DNA from: Microbacterium testaceum StLB037
GTDB lineage: Bacteria > Actinomycetota > Actinomycetes > Actinomycetales > Microbacteriaceae
Direction: 5' to 3'
DNA length: 64,000 nucleotides
Assembly: GCF_900104345.1 (NCBI RefSeq)
Contig: NZ_FNJN01000004.1
Location: 124,802-188,801, forward strand
Positions 41,098 to 49,614 of the stretch are shown here, piece after piece. A program made the translations under genes and the position numbers. Numbering within the stretch: position 1 is the stretch's first letter; each line of letters starts with the position of its first letter. The notes beneath the pieces are model-generated. The model made no database searches. It saw only the letters and a list, made by a program, of their open reading frames with translations, and was not told the origin of the DNA.

Positions 41098-41494
41098 TGT
41101 TGGGGGGTCGGGATGCCGGGGCGTGGGCGGCGGGTGACCGGCGTCGTGGGGTCGCCGCGGGGCGTGGGCTTCGGTGCTCGATGTCGAGGAGGCGCCGTCG
41201 GGCGCGGGCTTCGGTGCTCGGTGGCGAGCGGACGCCGCGGGGCGCGGGCGGATACGTCATGCGCGCGGGGTCGTTGCGGGGTGGGACGTGCGCTACGGCG
41301 GGGCGCTTCGCGAAACGCCGGGTGCTGCGGTCGTGCTCGTGGCGTGTCGCCAAAAGCGCCCGCCGTTGTGCGCGGGTGGGAGGAGGGCGACGGGATGCCG
41401 CGTGCTCGGGGCCCGAGGAGACGTCACGGACCGGCGCGCCTCCGTTCCCTGACACGGGACGTGGACGTTCGCGACCGGGCTCGGGCGGGCGAGA
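41098..41494. other. Gene-free GC-rich interval with a short direct repeat
   Basis: No ORF here shows family resemblance or a plausible start signal. A 15-bp direct repeat GGGCTTCGGTGCTCG occurs at 41166-41180 and 41206-41220, 40 bp apart. The rest is G-rich on the plus strand up to about 41430 and shows no promoter or RNA I can name. Confidence 0.5.
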
Positions 41495-41538
41495 GCGCCC
41501 GGGCGCGAAGGCCGCCGCGCGGCTCCGCGCCCGGGCGC
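41495..41538. terminator. Paired GC palindromes downstream of the YhgE/Pip gene
   Basis: Two copies of the 12-bp palindrome GCGCCCGGGCGC (41495-41506 and 41527-41538) can fold separately or pair with each other. They end 5 bp from the YhgE/Pip stop codon, so termination on the minus strand is likely. Confidence 0.5.
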
Positions 41539-41543
41539 GGGAG

Positions 41544-43586
41544 TCAGGCGGCGATCGCCGCGGCGCGGGCCGAGACGGTCCGGCGACGCACCACGACCAG
41601 CGTCGTCACGAGGATCGACAGCACCGCCCACACCACGAGGCCCGCGGCTCCCGCACCCACTCCGCCGGCCGCGGACAGAGCGCCGAGCATCGCCGAATAG
41701 GCGGGCGAGGTCGGAAGCAGCGACGCGAAGGCCGCGAGGACCGGCGGCACCGTCGAGACGATGCTCGTCGCGAGCGCGAGGGCCCCGATGATCGCGGAGA
41801 CCCATCGTCCGGCGCCCCCAAGGAGCGCGACGAGCGCCTGGTTCACGGCGGCGAAGGCGACCCCGGCGAGAAGGCAGATCATCGCGAACACGGCCCAGTC
41901 GCCCCAGGCGTAGTCGGATGCCACCTGCACCACGCTCGCGACCAGCAGTCCCTGCACGGCGCCGACGATCGCCGCCGGCGCGAAGCCGCGCAGGGCGACG
42001 AGGCCCGAGGGACGGCGGCTGGTCAGCGAGCGGGCCGACACGGCCTGGAACACGACGAACGAGGCGAGGGCGCCGAACCACAGCACCGCCATGGCCAGCA
42101 GCGGGACCGCGGCGCCGCCGAAGAGCGAGTCGGTGCCGCCCGTCGCCGAGACGGGGTCTGCGACGACGTCGGCGAGGTTCGTGGCCTGGGCATCGGTGTA
42201 GGTGGGGAGCTTCGACACCGCGGTGTCCAGGCCATCGGCGAGGGAGGTGGTGCCGGTCGCGACCTGGCTGACGCCGTCCGCGAGCTGGCCGGCTCCGGTC
42301 TCGGCGCCGGAAGCTCCGGATGCCACCTGCTCGGCGCCCGAGGCGAGAGCCGAGGCGCCCGTGCCGAACTGCCGCGCGCCGTCGGCGAGCTTCGTGGCTC
42401 CGCCGGCGATGCCGTCCATGCCGCCGGCGATGGTGGTGATGCCCTTCGCCGCGTCGTACCCGCCGTCGGCGAGCTTCTGGTTCGCCTCGGCGATGGCACT
42501 GACCCCCGCGGGAAGCTTGGTGGCCTCGGCCGAGAGGCCGCCGATCTGCGTCACGGTCTCTTTCGCCTTCGGCAGGGCCGCGTCGGCGTTGTCGGATGCC
42601 GTGCGCAGAGCGGCGCACTGCTCGGGCGTGCCCGTGCACTCGTCGGCCGCTTTCTGCAGGGCGGCTGCAGCGTCGGTCAGTGCGGTGTTGATCTGCGGTG
42701 CCGCGTCGGACAGCTGTTGTGCGTCCTGGGCGAAGTTCGGCGGGATCTGCGCGGCGAGGGCGTTGATCTGCTTCGCCAGTTCGGCGTTGCCGTCGGCGAG
42801 CTTGGTGACGCCGGCCGCCGCCGAGCGGGTTCCGCCGGCGAGTGCTCCCGCGCCACTCGAAAGCTGGTCGGCGCCGCTGGCGAGCGGACCGGCGCCGGCG
42901 GCGAGCTTCGACGCGCCGTCGGCCAGGGCCGTGGCTCCGGACGAGAGCTGCCCGAGGCCGTCGCGCAGCCCGGCCGCTCCGGTGGACGCCTGCGATGCCC
43001 CGTCGGCGAGCTGGTGAGCCCCGCTCGCGGCGCTGCCGAGCTGGTCGCTCAGGGTCGTGAAACCGAGGAAGACGTTCTTCAGGTACTGCGACGACAGGGT
43101 GCTGCCGTAGACCTGGGAGGCGGTGGATGCCAGTGCCCCGGTGATCGCGCCGTCGACGACGCGGGCGTTGGGCGCCGTCTGCACACCGATCGTCGCCTTC
43201 TCGGGAGTCTCGCCCGGTCGGGTCGAGAGCGAGGCTGCGGTGAAGTTCTCGGGGATCGTCACGACCGCGGTGTAGGTGCCGTCCTTGAGACCGGCGGCGG
43301 CGTCCTCGTCGTTGGAGATGACCCAGTCGATGTTGCTCGGCTGGTCGTCGGCGCCTTTCACGAGGCCGCCGGTGAGCTGTCGCCCGAGGGGGACGAGCTG
43401 GCCGTTGAGCTCCACGGCCTTGTCGTCGTTCACGATCGCGGCGGTGATGTTCTCGAGTCGATCGGTGGGCTTGTAGAGCGCACCGACCAGGATGCCGCCG
43501 ATCACCGCCGGGAGCAGGAGGACGCCGACGAGCGTGAGCCAGGTGACGGGGCGGCGCGAGCGGGAGCGCTCGACGGGGAGAGTCAT
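41544..43586 (-). CDS. YhgE/Pip family membrane protein
   Basis: This 680-residue protein has one N-terminal transmembrane helix (about 13-37), a large extracytoplasmic part and about five helices at the C-terminus. The middle (about 190-460) is a long run of heptad-like repeats of the form LADGAxxLaxGA, typical of YhgE/Pip proteins and expected to be coiled coil. Relatives act in export or phage infection; the exact role here is unknown. Its ATG overlaps the stop of the MMPL gene (ATGA), so the two are coupled and probably form one export system. Confidence 0.9.
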   Translation of the reverse strand: MTLPVERSRSRRPVTWLTLVGVLLLPAVIGGILVGALYKPTDRLENITAAIVNDDKAVELNGQLVPLGRQLTGGLVKGADDQPSNIDWVISNDEDAAAGLKDGTYTAVVTIPENFTAASLSTRPGETPEKATIGVQTAPNARVVDGAITGALASTASQVYGSTLSSQYLKNVFLGFTTLSDQLGSAASGAHQLADGASQASTGAAGLRDGLGQLSSGATALADGASKLAAGAGPLASGADQLSSGAGALAGGTRSAAAGVTKLADGNAELAKQINALAAQIPPNFAQDAQQLSDAAPQINTALTDAAAALQKAADECTGTPEQCAALRTASDNADAALPKAKETVTQIGGLSAEATKLPAGVSAIAEANQKLADGGYDAAKGITTIAGGMDGIAGGATKLADGARQFGTGASALASGAEQVASGASGAETGAGQLADGVSQVATGTTSLADGLDTAVSKLPTYTDAQATNLADVVADPVSATGGTDSLFGGAAVPLLAMAVLWFGALASFVVFQAVSARSLTSRRPSGLVALRGFAPAAIVGAVQGLLVASVVQVASDYAWGDWAVFAMICLLAGVAFAAVNQALVALLGGAGRWVSAIIGALALATSIVSTVPPVLAAFASLLPTSPAYSAMLGALSAAGGVGAGAAGLVVWAVLSILVTTLVVVRRRTVSARAAAIAA

Positions 43587-46471
43587 GCGAACACCTCGGA
43601 GAGATCGGCGAAGGTTTCGGGTTCGGGACGATGCCGGCGCGGGGTCGGCAGCGAGAGGGACGACACGTCCGGACGTTGAGCGTCGGCCAGAAGGGCCAGC
43701 GCGCGGCGTTCGTCGCGGGCGGACACGATCAGGGTGAACGGCGACGAGTCATCGTCGCTGCGCTCGCGCGCCTCGGTGGCGGCCCGGCGGAGCACCTGGG
43801 CCACGTCGTCGCTGGTGTCGTCGTCGAGGCGGTCGATGTCCGACACGAACACGACCCGGGTGCCGCGCGATGCGGCGCGGGCGACGTCGGCGGCGGCCTC
43901 GGCAGGGTCGTCGAGGAGCGCGACGCCGACACGGGCGCGCACCGCTCCGGCGCGCTCGGGGACGAGCAGCCCGTCCACGCGCAGGCGCCCCTCGATCTGC
44001 GACAGGCGGCCCGACAGGGCGAGCAGCAGGGTGCGCGTCGTGCGGGTCTCGCCGGTCACGAGCAGCGTCCCCCCGTACCCGAGGCGCAGCGACACCTCCG
44101 AGAACACGGGCTCCTCGGCATCCGTTGCTCCCACCGTGCGCAGATCGTCGGCGGCGATCGCGATCCCGGGCTCGGTCGGCCAGTCGGCGAGGCGCACCTC
44201 ACGTTCGACGGCCTCGCCCTCGACGTCGAGCTTGGGGAGGATCCGGTCGAGCCAGCGCGGCATCCACCAGGCCTTCGCGCCCAGCAGCGCGAGGATCGCG
44301 GGCACCAGGGTCATGCGCACGAGGAACGCGTCGACCGCGACGCCGACGGCCAGTCCCAGCGCGATGGGCTTGAGGCTCGAGTCGCCCTCGGGCACGAACG
44401 CGACGAAGACCGCGAACATGATGACCGCGGCGGCGACGACAACGCGGGCGGATGCCGAGAAGCCGCTGCGGACGGCGCCGAGCGCCACCTCGCGGGGCGT
44501 GCGACCCTCGCGTTCGGCGTGCACGAAGTCTTCGCGCATGCGCGAGACGAGGAACACCTGGTAGTCCATGGCGAGGCCGAAGAGCACGCCCATCACGACG
44601 ATGGGCATGAAGCTGATGATGGGGCCGACCTTGGCCACGTGCAGGGCGTCGGCGAACCAGCCCCACTCGAACACCGCGGCGACGACGCCGAACGAGGCCG
44701 CGACCGACAGCAGGTACCCGCCGGCGGCGGTCAGCGGCACCCAGATCGAGCGGAACACGATCATCAGCAGCACGAGCGAGAGGCCCACGACGAACAGGCC
44801 GAACGGCAGCAGGGCGGCGCCGAGCTGGTCGGAGATGTCGATCGTGACGGCGGTGTAGCCGGTGACGAGCAGGTGCACGCCGAACTGGTCGTAGAGGCGC
44901 GGCTCGGCCGCGCGGAGCTCGCGCACGAGGTCGGCGGTGCGCGGGTCGTCGGGCGCGGTCTCGGGCACGATCTGCACGATGCCGGTGTCGGCGGTGGCGT
45001 TCGGCGTCGCGAGGGCGACCTTCGCGACCCCCGGGATCTTCGCGATCTCGTCGCCGATGCTCGTCATGAGGTTCAGCGGGTCGTTCGAGGTGACGATCGT
45101 GCCCGTCATGATGAGGGGACCGTTGGCGCCGGGGCCGAAGTACTCGTCGGTCAGCTCGTAGGCGACGCGCGCCTCGTCGCCCGGGGGGAGTTGCCCGGCG
45201 TTCGGAAGGGTGAGCGCGAGGGACGCGGCCGGGATCGCGGTTACCCCCAGCAGGCCGATCACGGCGACGGAGGTGACCACTGGATGCCGGGTGACCAGGC
45301 CGACCCAGCGCTTGGCGGGCCCGTTGCGCTGGGCGCGGACGGCCGCGGTGGAGGCGCGGCGCACGCTTTCGGCGGCGGCCTCTTCGGCGGCCGCCGCGTC
45401 GTCTTCGGCGGTGGCCGTGCGGGAGCGCTTCTTCTGCTTCTTGTATCCCCAGCCGACGACGCGGTGCCTCGCGAATCCCAGGAACGCCGGAGTGAGCGTG
45501 AGTCCCACGCAGACCGCGATCGCCACGGCGACGGAGGCGGCGATGCCCATGGTCGTCAGGAACGGGATGCCGGCGAAGCTCAGGCCGATGAGGGCGATGA
45601 GCACCGTGATGCCGGCGAACACGACCGCGGATCCGGCGGTACCGACGGCGCGGGCGGTCGATTCCTCGGGGTCCATTCCCGCGCGCGTCTGGTCTTGATG
45701 TCGCGACACGATGAAGAGGGCGTAGTCGATGCCCACCGCCAGCCCCAGCATCACCGCCAGCAGGGGAGTGGTCGACGACACGGTCGCGAAGCCCGTCGCG
45801 ATGAAGATGAGCCCGATCGAGAGGGCGACGCCGAGGATCGCGGTGGCCAGCGGCATCCCGGCCACGAGGAACGAACGGAACGTCACCATGAGCACGAGCG
45901 CGGCGATGAGGACGCCGAGCGCCTCGGTGAGCGAGGCGCCGGGGATCTCGGTGGCGAAGAGCTGTCCGCCCAGGATCGCCTGGGATCCGGAGGGCAGGGC
46001 GGTGCTGAGTGCCGTGGTGGCGTCGCGGAGGGCGTCCTTGGTGTCGGCGGGCACCGCCGTCGACTCTCCGGCGAACTGGATGCGCACGATCGCCGCGCGC
46101 CCGTCGTCGGAGATGCCGCCGGACACGCGGGTGTCGTAGGGGTCGGTGACGGCCTCGACGAAGTCGAGCGTGCCGATGTCGCCGGTCGTCTTCTGGATGG
46201 CGTCCTGGTAGCTCTGGTCGCGAACGCTCGACCCGTCCGCGGAGACGACGATGATCTCGGCGCTCGCTCCACTCACCTGGGGGAAGGTGCGCCCGAGCAT
46301 CTCGAGGCCGGCCTGCGACTCGGTGCCCGGGATCGAGAAGGTGTTGTCCGTCCCCTTCGCGAACACCGCGACTCCGCCGCCGGCGATCACGAGGATGAGG
46401 AGCCAGCCGGTCAGAACGCGCCAGGGGTGGCGGAACGACCAGCGACCCAGGGTGTAGAGGAATGTCGACAC
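43583..46471 (-). CDS. MMPL-family (RND-type) transporter with C-terminal degenerate ABC-like domain
   Basis: This 962-residue protein has the two six-helix halves of an MMPL exporter; key stretches are TPLLAVMLGLAVGIDYALFI (first half) and GVLFGLAMDYQVFLVSRMRE (second half), with the conserved Asp-Tyr pairs of the proton path. After about residue 785 comes an ABC-ATPase-like segment (PVFSEVSLRLGYGGTLLVTG then RTTRTLLLALSGRL; VVFVSDIDRLDD), but Walker A reads GETRTTRT, without the lysine or glycines. GTG at 46471 is chosen over GTG 46483 because GGGAG lies 5 nt upstream. It is divergent from the TetR gene with palindromic operators between. Confidence 0.9.
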   Translation of the reverse strand: MSTFLYTLGRWSFRHPWRVLTGWLLILVIAGGGVAVFAKGTDNTFSIPGTESQAGLEMLGRTFPQVSGASAEIIVVSADGSSVRDQSYQDAIQKTTGDIGTLDFVEAVTDPYDTRVSGGISDDGRAAIVRIQFAGESTAVPADTKDALRDATTALSTALPSGSQAILGGQLFATEIPGASLTEALGVLIAALVLMVTFRSFLVAGMPLATAILGVALSIGLIFIATGFATVSSTTPLLAVMLGLAVGIDYALFIVSRHQDQTRAGMDPEESTARAVGTAGSAVVFAGITVLIALIGLSFAGIPFLTTMGIAASVAVAIAVCVGLTLTPAFLGFARHRVVGWGYKKQKKRSRTATAEDDAAAAEEAAAESVRRASTAAVRAQRNGPAKRWVGLVTRHPVVTSVAVIGLLGVTAIPAASLALTLPNAGQLPPGDEARVAYELTDEYFGPGANGPLIMTGTIVTSNDPLNLMTSIGDEIAKIPGVAKVALATPNATADTGIVQIVPETAPDDPRTADLVRELRAAEPRLYDQFGVHLLVTGYTAVTIDISDQLGAALLPFGLFVVGLSLVLLMIVFRSIWVPLTAAGGYLLSVAASFGVVAAVFEWGWFADALHVAKVGPIISFMPIVVMGVLFGLAMDYQVFLVSRMREDFVHAEREGRTPREVALGAVRSGFSASARVVVAAAVIMFAVFVAFVPEGDSSLKPIALGLAVGVAVDAFLVRMTLVPAILALLGAKAWWMPRWLDRILPKLDVEGEAVEREVRLADWPTEPGIAIAADDLRTVGATDAEEPVFSEVSLRLGYGGTLLVTGETRTTRTLLLALSGRLSQIEGRLRVDGLLVPERAGAVRARVGVALLDDPAEAAADVARAASRGTRVVFVSDIDRLDDDTSDDVAQVLRRAATEARERSDDDSSPFTLIVSARDERRALALLADAQRPDVSSLSLPTPRRHRPEPETFADLSEVFA

Positions 46472-46498
46472 GGCTGCTCCCACGATCGGTGAACGAGT

Positions 46499-46532
46499 CG
46501 ATACATCACCGTATCGGATACATCAATGTATC
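46499..46532. promoter_or_regulatory. Two abutting palindromic operators between TetR and MMPL genes
   Basis: CGATAC-N6-GTATCG (46499-46516) and GATACAT-CA-ATGTATC (46517-46532) lie end to end; three GATAC-type half-sites share orientation. This AT-richer island sits in the divergent gap and is the obvious site for the TetR-family repressor. Confidence 0.7.
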
Positions 46533-46587
46533 GTAGACCTCGAGGGTGCGACCGAAGCTGGACGTCCGCCCAGAACAGGAGACGCGG

Positions 46588-47214
46588 ATGACCGACACCG
46601 CACCCGCCCCCTCACGGCGGCGCGAGAACACCCGGACGCGCCTCATGGACGCCGCCGCGGAGATGTTCGCCGAGGTCGGCATCGACGCGGCCTCGGTCGA
46701 GGCGATCTGCGACCGCGCCGGGTTCACGCGCGGCGCGTTCTACTCGAACTTCGGCTCGAAGGAAGAACTCTTCCTCGCCCTCTGCGCCCGCTCCGCCGAG
46801 ACCACGATCGCCGCTGTCCGCGACCGGGTCACCTCGATCGAGGACCGCGGACTGGATGCCACGGGCGAAGTCCTCCATCTCGTCCAAGAAGTACTCGAGG
46901 TCGCGGGCGAGGACCGCCTCGACGTCCTCCTCGGCGCCGAGACCCGCGTGCAGGCCCTGCGCAACCCCGAGTTCGCGGCGGCCTACCTCTCATCGAACGG
47001 CGCCCTGTGCGACAGCGTCACGCAGCTCGTGCGCGACATCGCCGACGCGCGGGGGCTGACTCTGCGACTGCCCGCGGACGCCGCGACGGAGCTTCTGCTG
47101 TCCGCCTGGATCTCGGCATCCGAGACCGCCGTCATGACGGGAACGTCACCCTCCGACGCGCGCGGTCAGCTGGGCGAGCGGCTCGCTCAGATCGTGCGAC
47201 TCATCCTCGAGTGA
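46588..47214 (+). CDS. TetR family transcriptional regulator
   Basis: This 208-residue repressor-type regulator has a TetR HTH at about 12-58: RTRLMDAAAEMFAEVGIDAA, then CDRAGFTRGAFYSNFGSKEELF. The C-terminal ligand domain is unassigned. It is divergent from the MMPL/YhgE export genes with two palindromic operators in between, so it very likely controls them and itself. AGGAG lies 6 nt before the ATG at 46588. Its last 14 bp overlap menC on the other strand. Confidence 0.92.
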   Translation: MTDTAPAPSRRRENTRTRLMDAAAEMFAEVGIDAASVEAICDRAGFTRGAFYSNFGSKEELFLALCARSAETTIAAVRDRVTSIEDRGLDATGEVLHLVQEVLEVAGEDRLDVLLGAETRVQALRNPEFAAAYLSSNGALCDSVTQLVRDIADARGLTLRLPADAATELLLSAWISASETAVMTGTSPSDARGQLGERLAQIVRLILE

Positions 47215-48202
47215 TCTCGAGAGCGGCGTAGCACCGCCGCAGCCGGTCCAGCCACCACTCCCGTCGATCGTCCGTCGCCGCCACCCGATCGAGGTCGGAC
47301 ACCGAGGGGCGGGGGCGCTCGAGCGGCAGCATTCCGCCGCGGGCCACGAGGGGGGATCCCACGACATCGACCGTGAACAGCGAGGCGGTGCCGAGTCCGC
47401 AGTCGTAGTCGAGGTCGGGCAGCGCCGCCGCCAGCGCCACCCCCATCGACAGGCCGATCGAGGTGTCCAGGGCGCTGGAGACGACGGCGGGCAGTCCCGC
47501 CTGCGCGACGATCTCTCGCGCCGCGTGGACGCCGCCGAGGGGCTGAGCCTTGATGACGAGCAGATCGGCGGCACCGGCACGCGCCACACGCAGGGGGTCG
47601 GCGGCCTTGCGGACGCTCTCGTCGGCCGCGATCGGGATGTCGAGATAGTCGATCCGCTCGCGCAGCTCGGCGAGCTCGTCGATCTCGGCGCAGGGCTGCT
47701 CGACGTACTCGAGGTCGAACTCGGCGAGGGCGTGGACCGCTCGCTCGGCCTCGTCGACGTTCCACGCACCGTTCGCGTCGACGCGCACCCGTCCCTCGGG
47801 CCCCATCGCCTCGCGGACCGCTCGGACGCGCGCCACGTCCGCGGCGAGCGTCTGGCCCGCCTCGGCGACCTTGACCTTGACCGTGCGGCATCCGTCATAC
47901 CGGGCGAGGATCCTCGGCACTTCGGATGCCGCGACCGCGGGCACCGTGGCATTGACGGCGACGCGGTCGCGCACGGCCGGCGGTGACGGACGCCACCCGA
48001 AGTCGATGGCCCCGGCGAGCCAGGTCGCGGCTTCCGCATCGGCGTACTCGACGAACGGCGAGAACTCCGTCCACCCCTCGGGGCCCTCGAACACGAGCGC
48101 CTCTCGTGTCTCGATCCCCCGGAAGCGGGCGGCGAGCGGGAGGGAGACGACGCGCGCCGAGTCGAGGATCTCGGCGAGCGAGGGGAGGGCGACGGTGCTC
48201 AT
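47201..48202 (-). CDS. menC: o-Succinylbenzoate synthase
   Basis: This 333-residue enolase-superfamily enzyme dehydrates SHCHC to o-succinylbenzoate in menaquinone synthesis. Catalytic and metal residues are in TVKVKVAE (lysine pair), VRVDANGAW (Asp), YVEQPC (Glu), IPIAADES (Asp/Glu) and LLVIKAQPLGG (lysine). The start at ATG 48202 gives full family length. It is convergent with the TetR gene (14-bp overlap) and lies at the edge of the men block, transcribed opposite to menB-menE-menA. Confidence 0.93.
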   Translation of the reverse strand: MSTVALPSLAEILDSARVVSLPLAARFRGIETREALVFEGPEGWTEFSPFVEYADAEAATWLAGAIDFGWRPSPPAVRDRVAVNATVPAVAASEVPRILARYDGCRTVKVKVAEAGQTLAADVARVRAVREAMGPEGRVRVDANGAWNVDEAERAVHALAEFDLEYVEQPCAEIDELAELRERIDYLDIPIAADESVRKAADPLRVARAGAADLLVIKAQPLGGVHAAREIVAQAGLPAVVSSALDTSIGLSMGVALAAALPDLDYDCGLGTASLFTVDVVGSPLVARGGMLPLERPRPSVSDLDRVAATDDRREWWLDRLRRCYAALEITRG

Positions 48203-48218
48203 GCCCTCATCCTGCCGC

Positions 48219-48398
48219 TCAGCGCGGCCCGCCGCCGCCGAACCCGCCGAGCCAGAACGTCTGACGTTCGACGGTGTAGGAGGAGAGGTCGGGGGTGGAC
48301 TCGAGCGACTCCTTCGCCGCCTCGGACTGCTCGTGGGTGCGTCGCGGGCCGAACAGGTAATCGCGCAGTCGCGCGAGCTTCGACATCTTCTTCGTCAT
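48219..48398 (-). CDS. Small hypothetical protein, paralogue A
   Basis: A 59-residue protein beginning MTKKMSKLARLRDYLFG, with a QSE motif at 24-26 and a Gly-rich C-terminus (WLGGFGGGGPR). It is a paralogue of the 59-residue protein at 49331-49510: the N-terminal pattern MTKKxSxLxRxRxY is shared and 31 bp around the start (48388-48418) are identical. GGAG lies 6 nt before the ATG and TAGCGT (48426-48431, minus strand) is a possible -10. Family unknown. Confidence 0.65.
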   Translation of the reverse strand: MTKKMSKLARLRDYLFGPRRTHEQSEAAKESLESTPDLSSYTVERQTFWLGGFGGGGPR

Positions 48399-48418
48399 GC
48401 TGACTCCGATCGTCGGGG
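48388..48418. repeat. 31-bp identical block, copy 1
   Basis: Identical to 49500-49530. It covers the first 11 coding bases and 20 bp of leader, including the ribosome-binding site, of the 59-residue paralogue A gene. Confidence 0.9.
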
Positions 48419-48480
48419 CCTTCCCACGCTACGCGGCACCGAGCGGAGAATCCACCCGCCCGGGTGTCGGAGGGCGGGCA

Positions 48481-48486
48481 TAGGCT
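48481..48486 (+). promoter_or_regulatory. -10 element of LLM oxidoreductase gene (leaderless)
   Basis: TAGGCT, 6 nt before the ATG at 48493. Confidence 0.55.
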
Positions 48487-48492
48487 GACGCC

Positions 48493-49290
48493 ATGCTCTT
48501 CGATACCCCCGTCCGGCTCGGCGTGCAGATCCAGCCGCAGCACGTGCAGTACTCCGACATCCGCGACGCCGTCCTCCGTCTCGAAGAGATGGGCGTCGAC
48601 GTCCTGTTCAACTGGGACCACTTCTATCCCCTCTACGGTGACGCCGAGGGTGAGCACTTCGAGTCGTGGACCATGCTCTCCGCCTGGGCCGAGCAGACCG
48701 AGCGCGTCGAGTTCGGCGCCCTCGTCAACTGCAACAGCTACCGCAATCCCGACCTGCAGGCGGACATGGCCCGCACCGTCGACCACATCAGCAAGAAGGG
48801 CGGCGACGCGGGTCGCTTCATCTTCGGCACGGGATCGGGATGGTTCCAGCGCGATTACGACGAGTACGGCTACGACTTCGGCACCGCCGGTTCGCGGCTC
48901 AACGCTCTGGCGACCGATCTCGACCGGGTCGTCGCGCGCTGGGGCAAGCTCAACCCGGCGCCCACCCGCAAGATCCCCGTCATGATCGGCGGTAAGGGGG
49001 AGCAGAAGACCCTGCGCATCGTCGCTCGTCACGCCGACATCTGGCACAGCTTCGTCACCCCCGACGAACTGCCGCACAAGTTTGGTGTGATCGAGAAGTG
49101 GGCCGAGGCAGAGCAGCGCGACCTGTCGGGCCTCGTCGTCTCGAACGAGCTCAAGGACCGAGACGAAGACGTGGCCGACGCCCTGTTCGACGCCGGAACC
49201 CGCCTTTTCACGCTCGGCTTCTCAGGTCCCGAGTGGGACTACTCGCTCGTCGAGCGCTGGCTGCGGTGGCGCGACAGCAAGAACGCGTGA
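48493..49290 (+). CDS. LLM class (probably F420-dependent) oxidoreductase
   Basis: This 265-residue luciferase-like oxidoreductase has LGVQIQPQHVQYSDIRDAV at the start, VDVLFNWDHFYPLYGD (about 35-50), RFIFGTGSGWFQRDYDEYG and PVMIGGKGEQKTLRIVARHADIWH. The substrate is unknown. It lies between two paralogous 59-residue genes on the opposite strand and is followed by a strong hairpin at 49296-49324. TAGGCT lies 6 nt upstream. Confidence 0.88.
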   Translation: MLFDTPVRLGVQIQPQHVQYSDIRDAVLRLEEMGVDVLFNWDHFYPLYGDAEGEHFESWTMLSAWAEQTERVEFGALVNCNSYRNPDLQADMARTVDHISKKGGDAGRFIFGTGSGWFQRDYDEYGYDFGTAGSRLNALATDLDRVVARWGKLNPAPTRKIPVMIGGKGEQKTLRIVARHADIWHSFVTPDELPHKFGVIEKWAEAEQRDLSGLVVSNELKDRDEDVADALFDAGTRLFTLGFSGPEWDYSLVERWLRWRDSKNA

Positions 49291-49295
49291 ACGGT

Positions 49296-49324
49296 GCGGC
49301 GCCCCGAGGATCTCGGGGCGCCGC
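49296..49324. terminator. Strong bidirectional hairpin
   Basis: GCGGCGCCCCGAG (49296-49308) and CTCGGGGCGCCGC (49312-49324), a perfect 13-bp stem with a 3-nt loop between convergent genes (LLM oxidoreductase and the 59-residue paralogue B). Confidence 0.75.
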
Positions 49325-49330
49325 CCGCTG

Positions 49331-49510
49331 TCACGGCTTGAACTGCGCGCCGCCGGACGTGCCCGTCCAGGTCTTCGCGGCCTCGCCGTTGTGGAACGCG
49401 GTCTCGCTCTGGTGGTTCATCGACCGCCGCGCGTCCTCGGACTGGTCGTGTGCGGGCGCCCCGAGAAAGTACTCGCGGATGCGGCCCAGGATCGACACTT
49501 TCTTCGTCAT
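49331..49510 (-). CDS. Small hypothetical protein, paralogue B
   Basis: A 59-residue protein beginning MTKKVSILGRIREYFLG, with QSE at 23-25 and a second HQSET later; the C-terminus is Gly/Thr-rich and ends FKP. It is paralogous to the gene at 48219-48398, with an identical start region. Not membrane-spanning. TAGCCT (49537-49542, minus strand) is a possible -10, giving a leader of about 20 nt with GGAG. Function unknown. Confidence 0.65.
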   Translation of the reverse strand: MTKKVSILGRIREYFLGAPAHDQSEDARRSMNHQSETAFHNGEAAKTWTGTSGGAQFKP

Positions 49511-49530
49511 GCTGACTCCGATCGTCGGGG
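49500..49530. repeat. 31-bp identical block, copy 2
   Basis: Identical to 48388-48418, covering the start and leader of the 59-residue paralogue B gene. Confidence 0.9.
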
Positions 49531-49602
49531 TCGTCCAGGCTACGGGGCATGGCGGCGGTCGTCCACCGCCTTCATGCCTGCTCTCGCGGCGACCCCCGCG
49601 CG

Positions 49603-49608
49603 TAGGCT
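49603..49608 (+). promoter_or_regulatory. -10 element of menB (leaderless)
   Basis: TAGGCT, 6 nt before the GTG at 49615. Confidence 0.55.
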
Positions 49609-49614
49609 GAACGG

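Noticed and set aside
41009-41455. Arg/Pro-rich minus-strand frame in the gene-free interval
   Set aside because: No start signal, no motif and biased composition; treated as non-coding.
40086-43679. A 1197-codon plus-strand frame across ccsB, the intergenic region and the YhgE/Pip gene
   Set aside because: It is Arg/Gly-rich without any domain and spans two clear genes in other frames; absence of stops reflects high GC.
43631-46492. A 953-codon frame antisense to the MMPL gene
   Set aside because: Composition is His/Asp/Arg-rich shadow translation; the opposite strand encodes an obvious membrane transporter.
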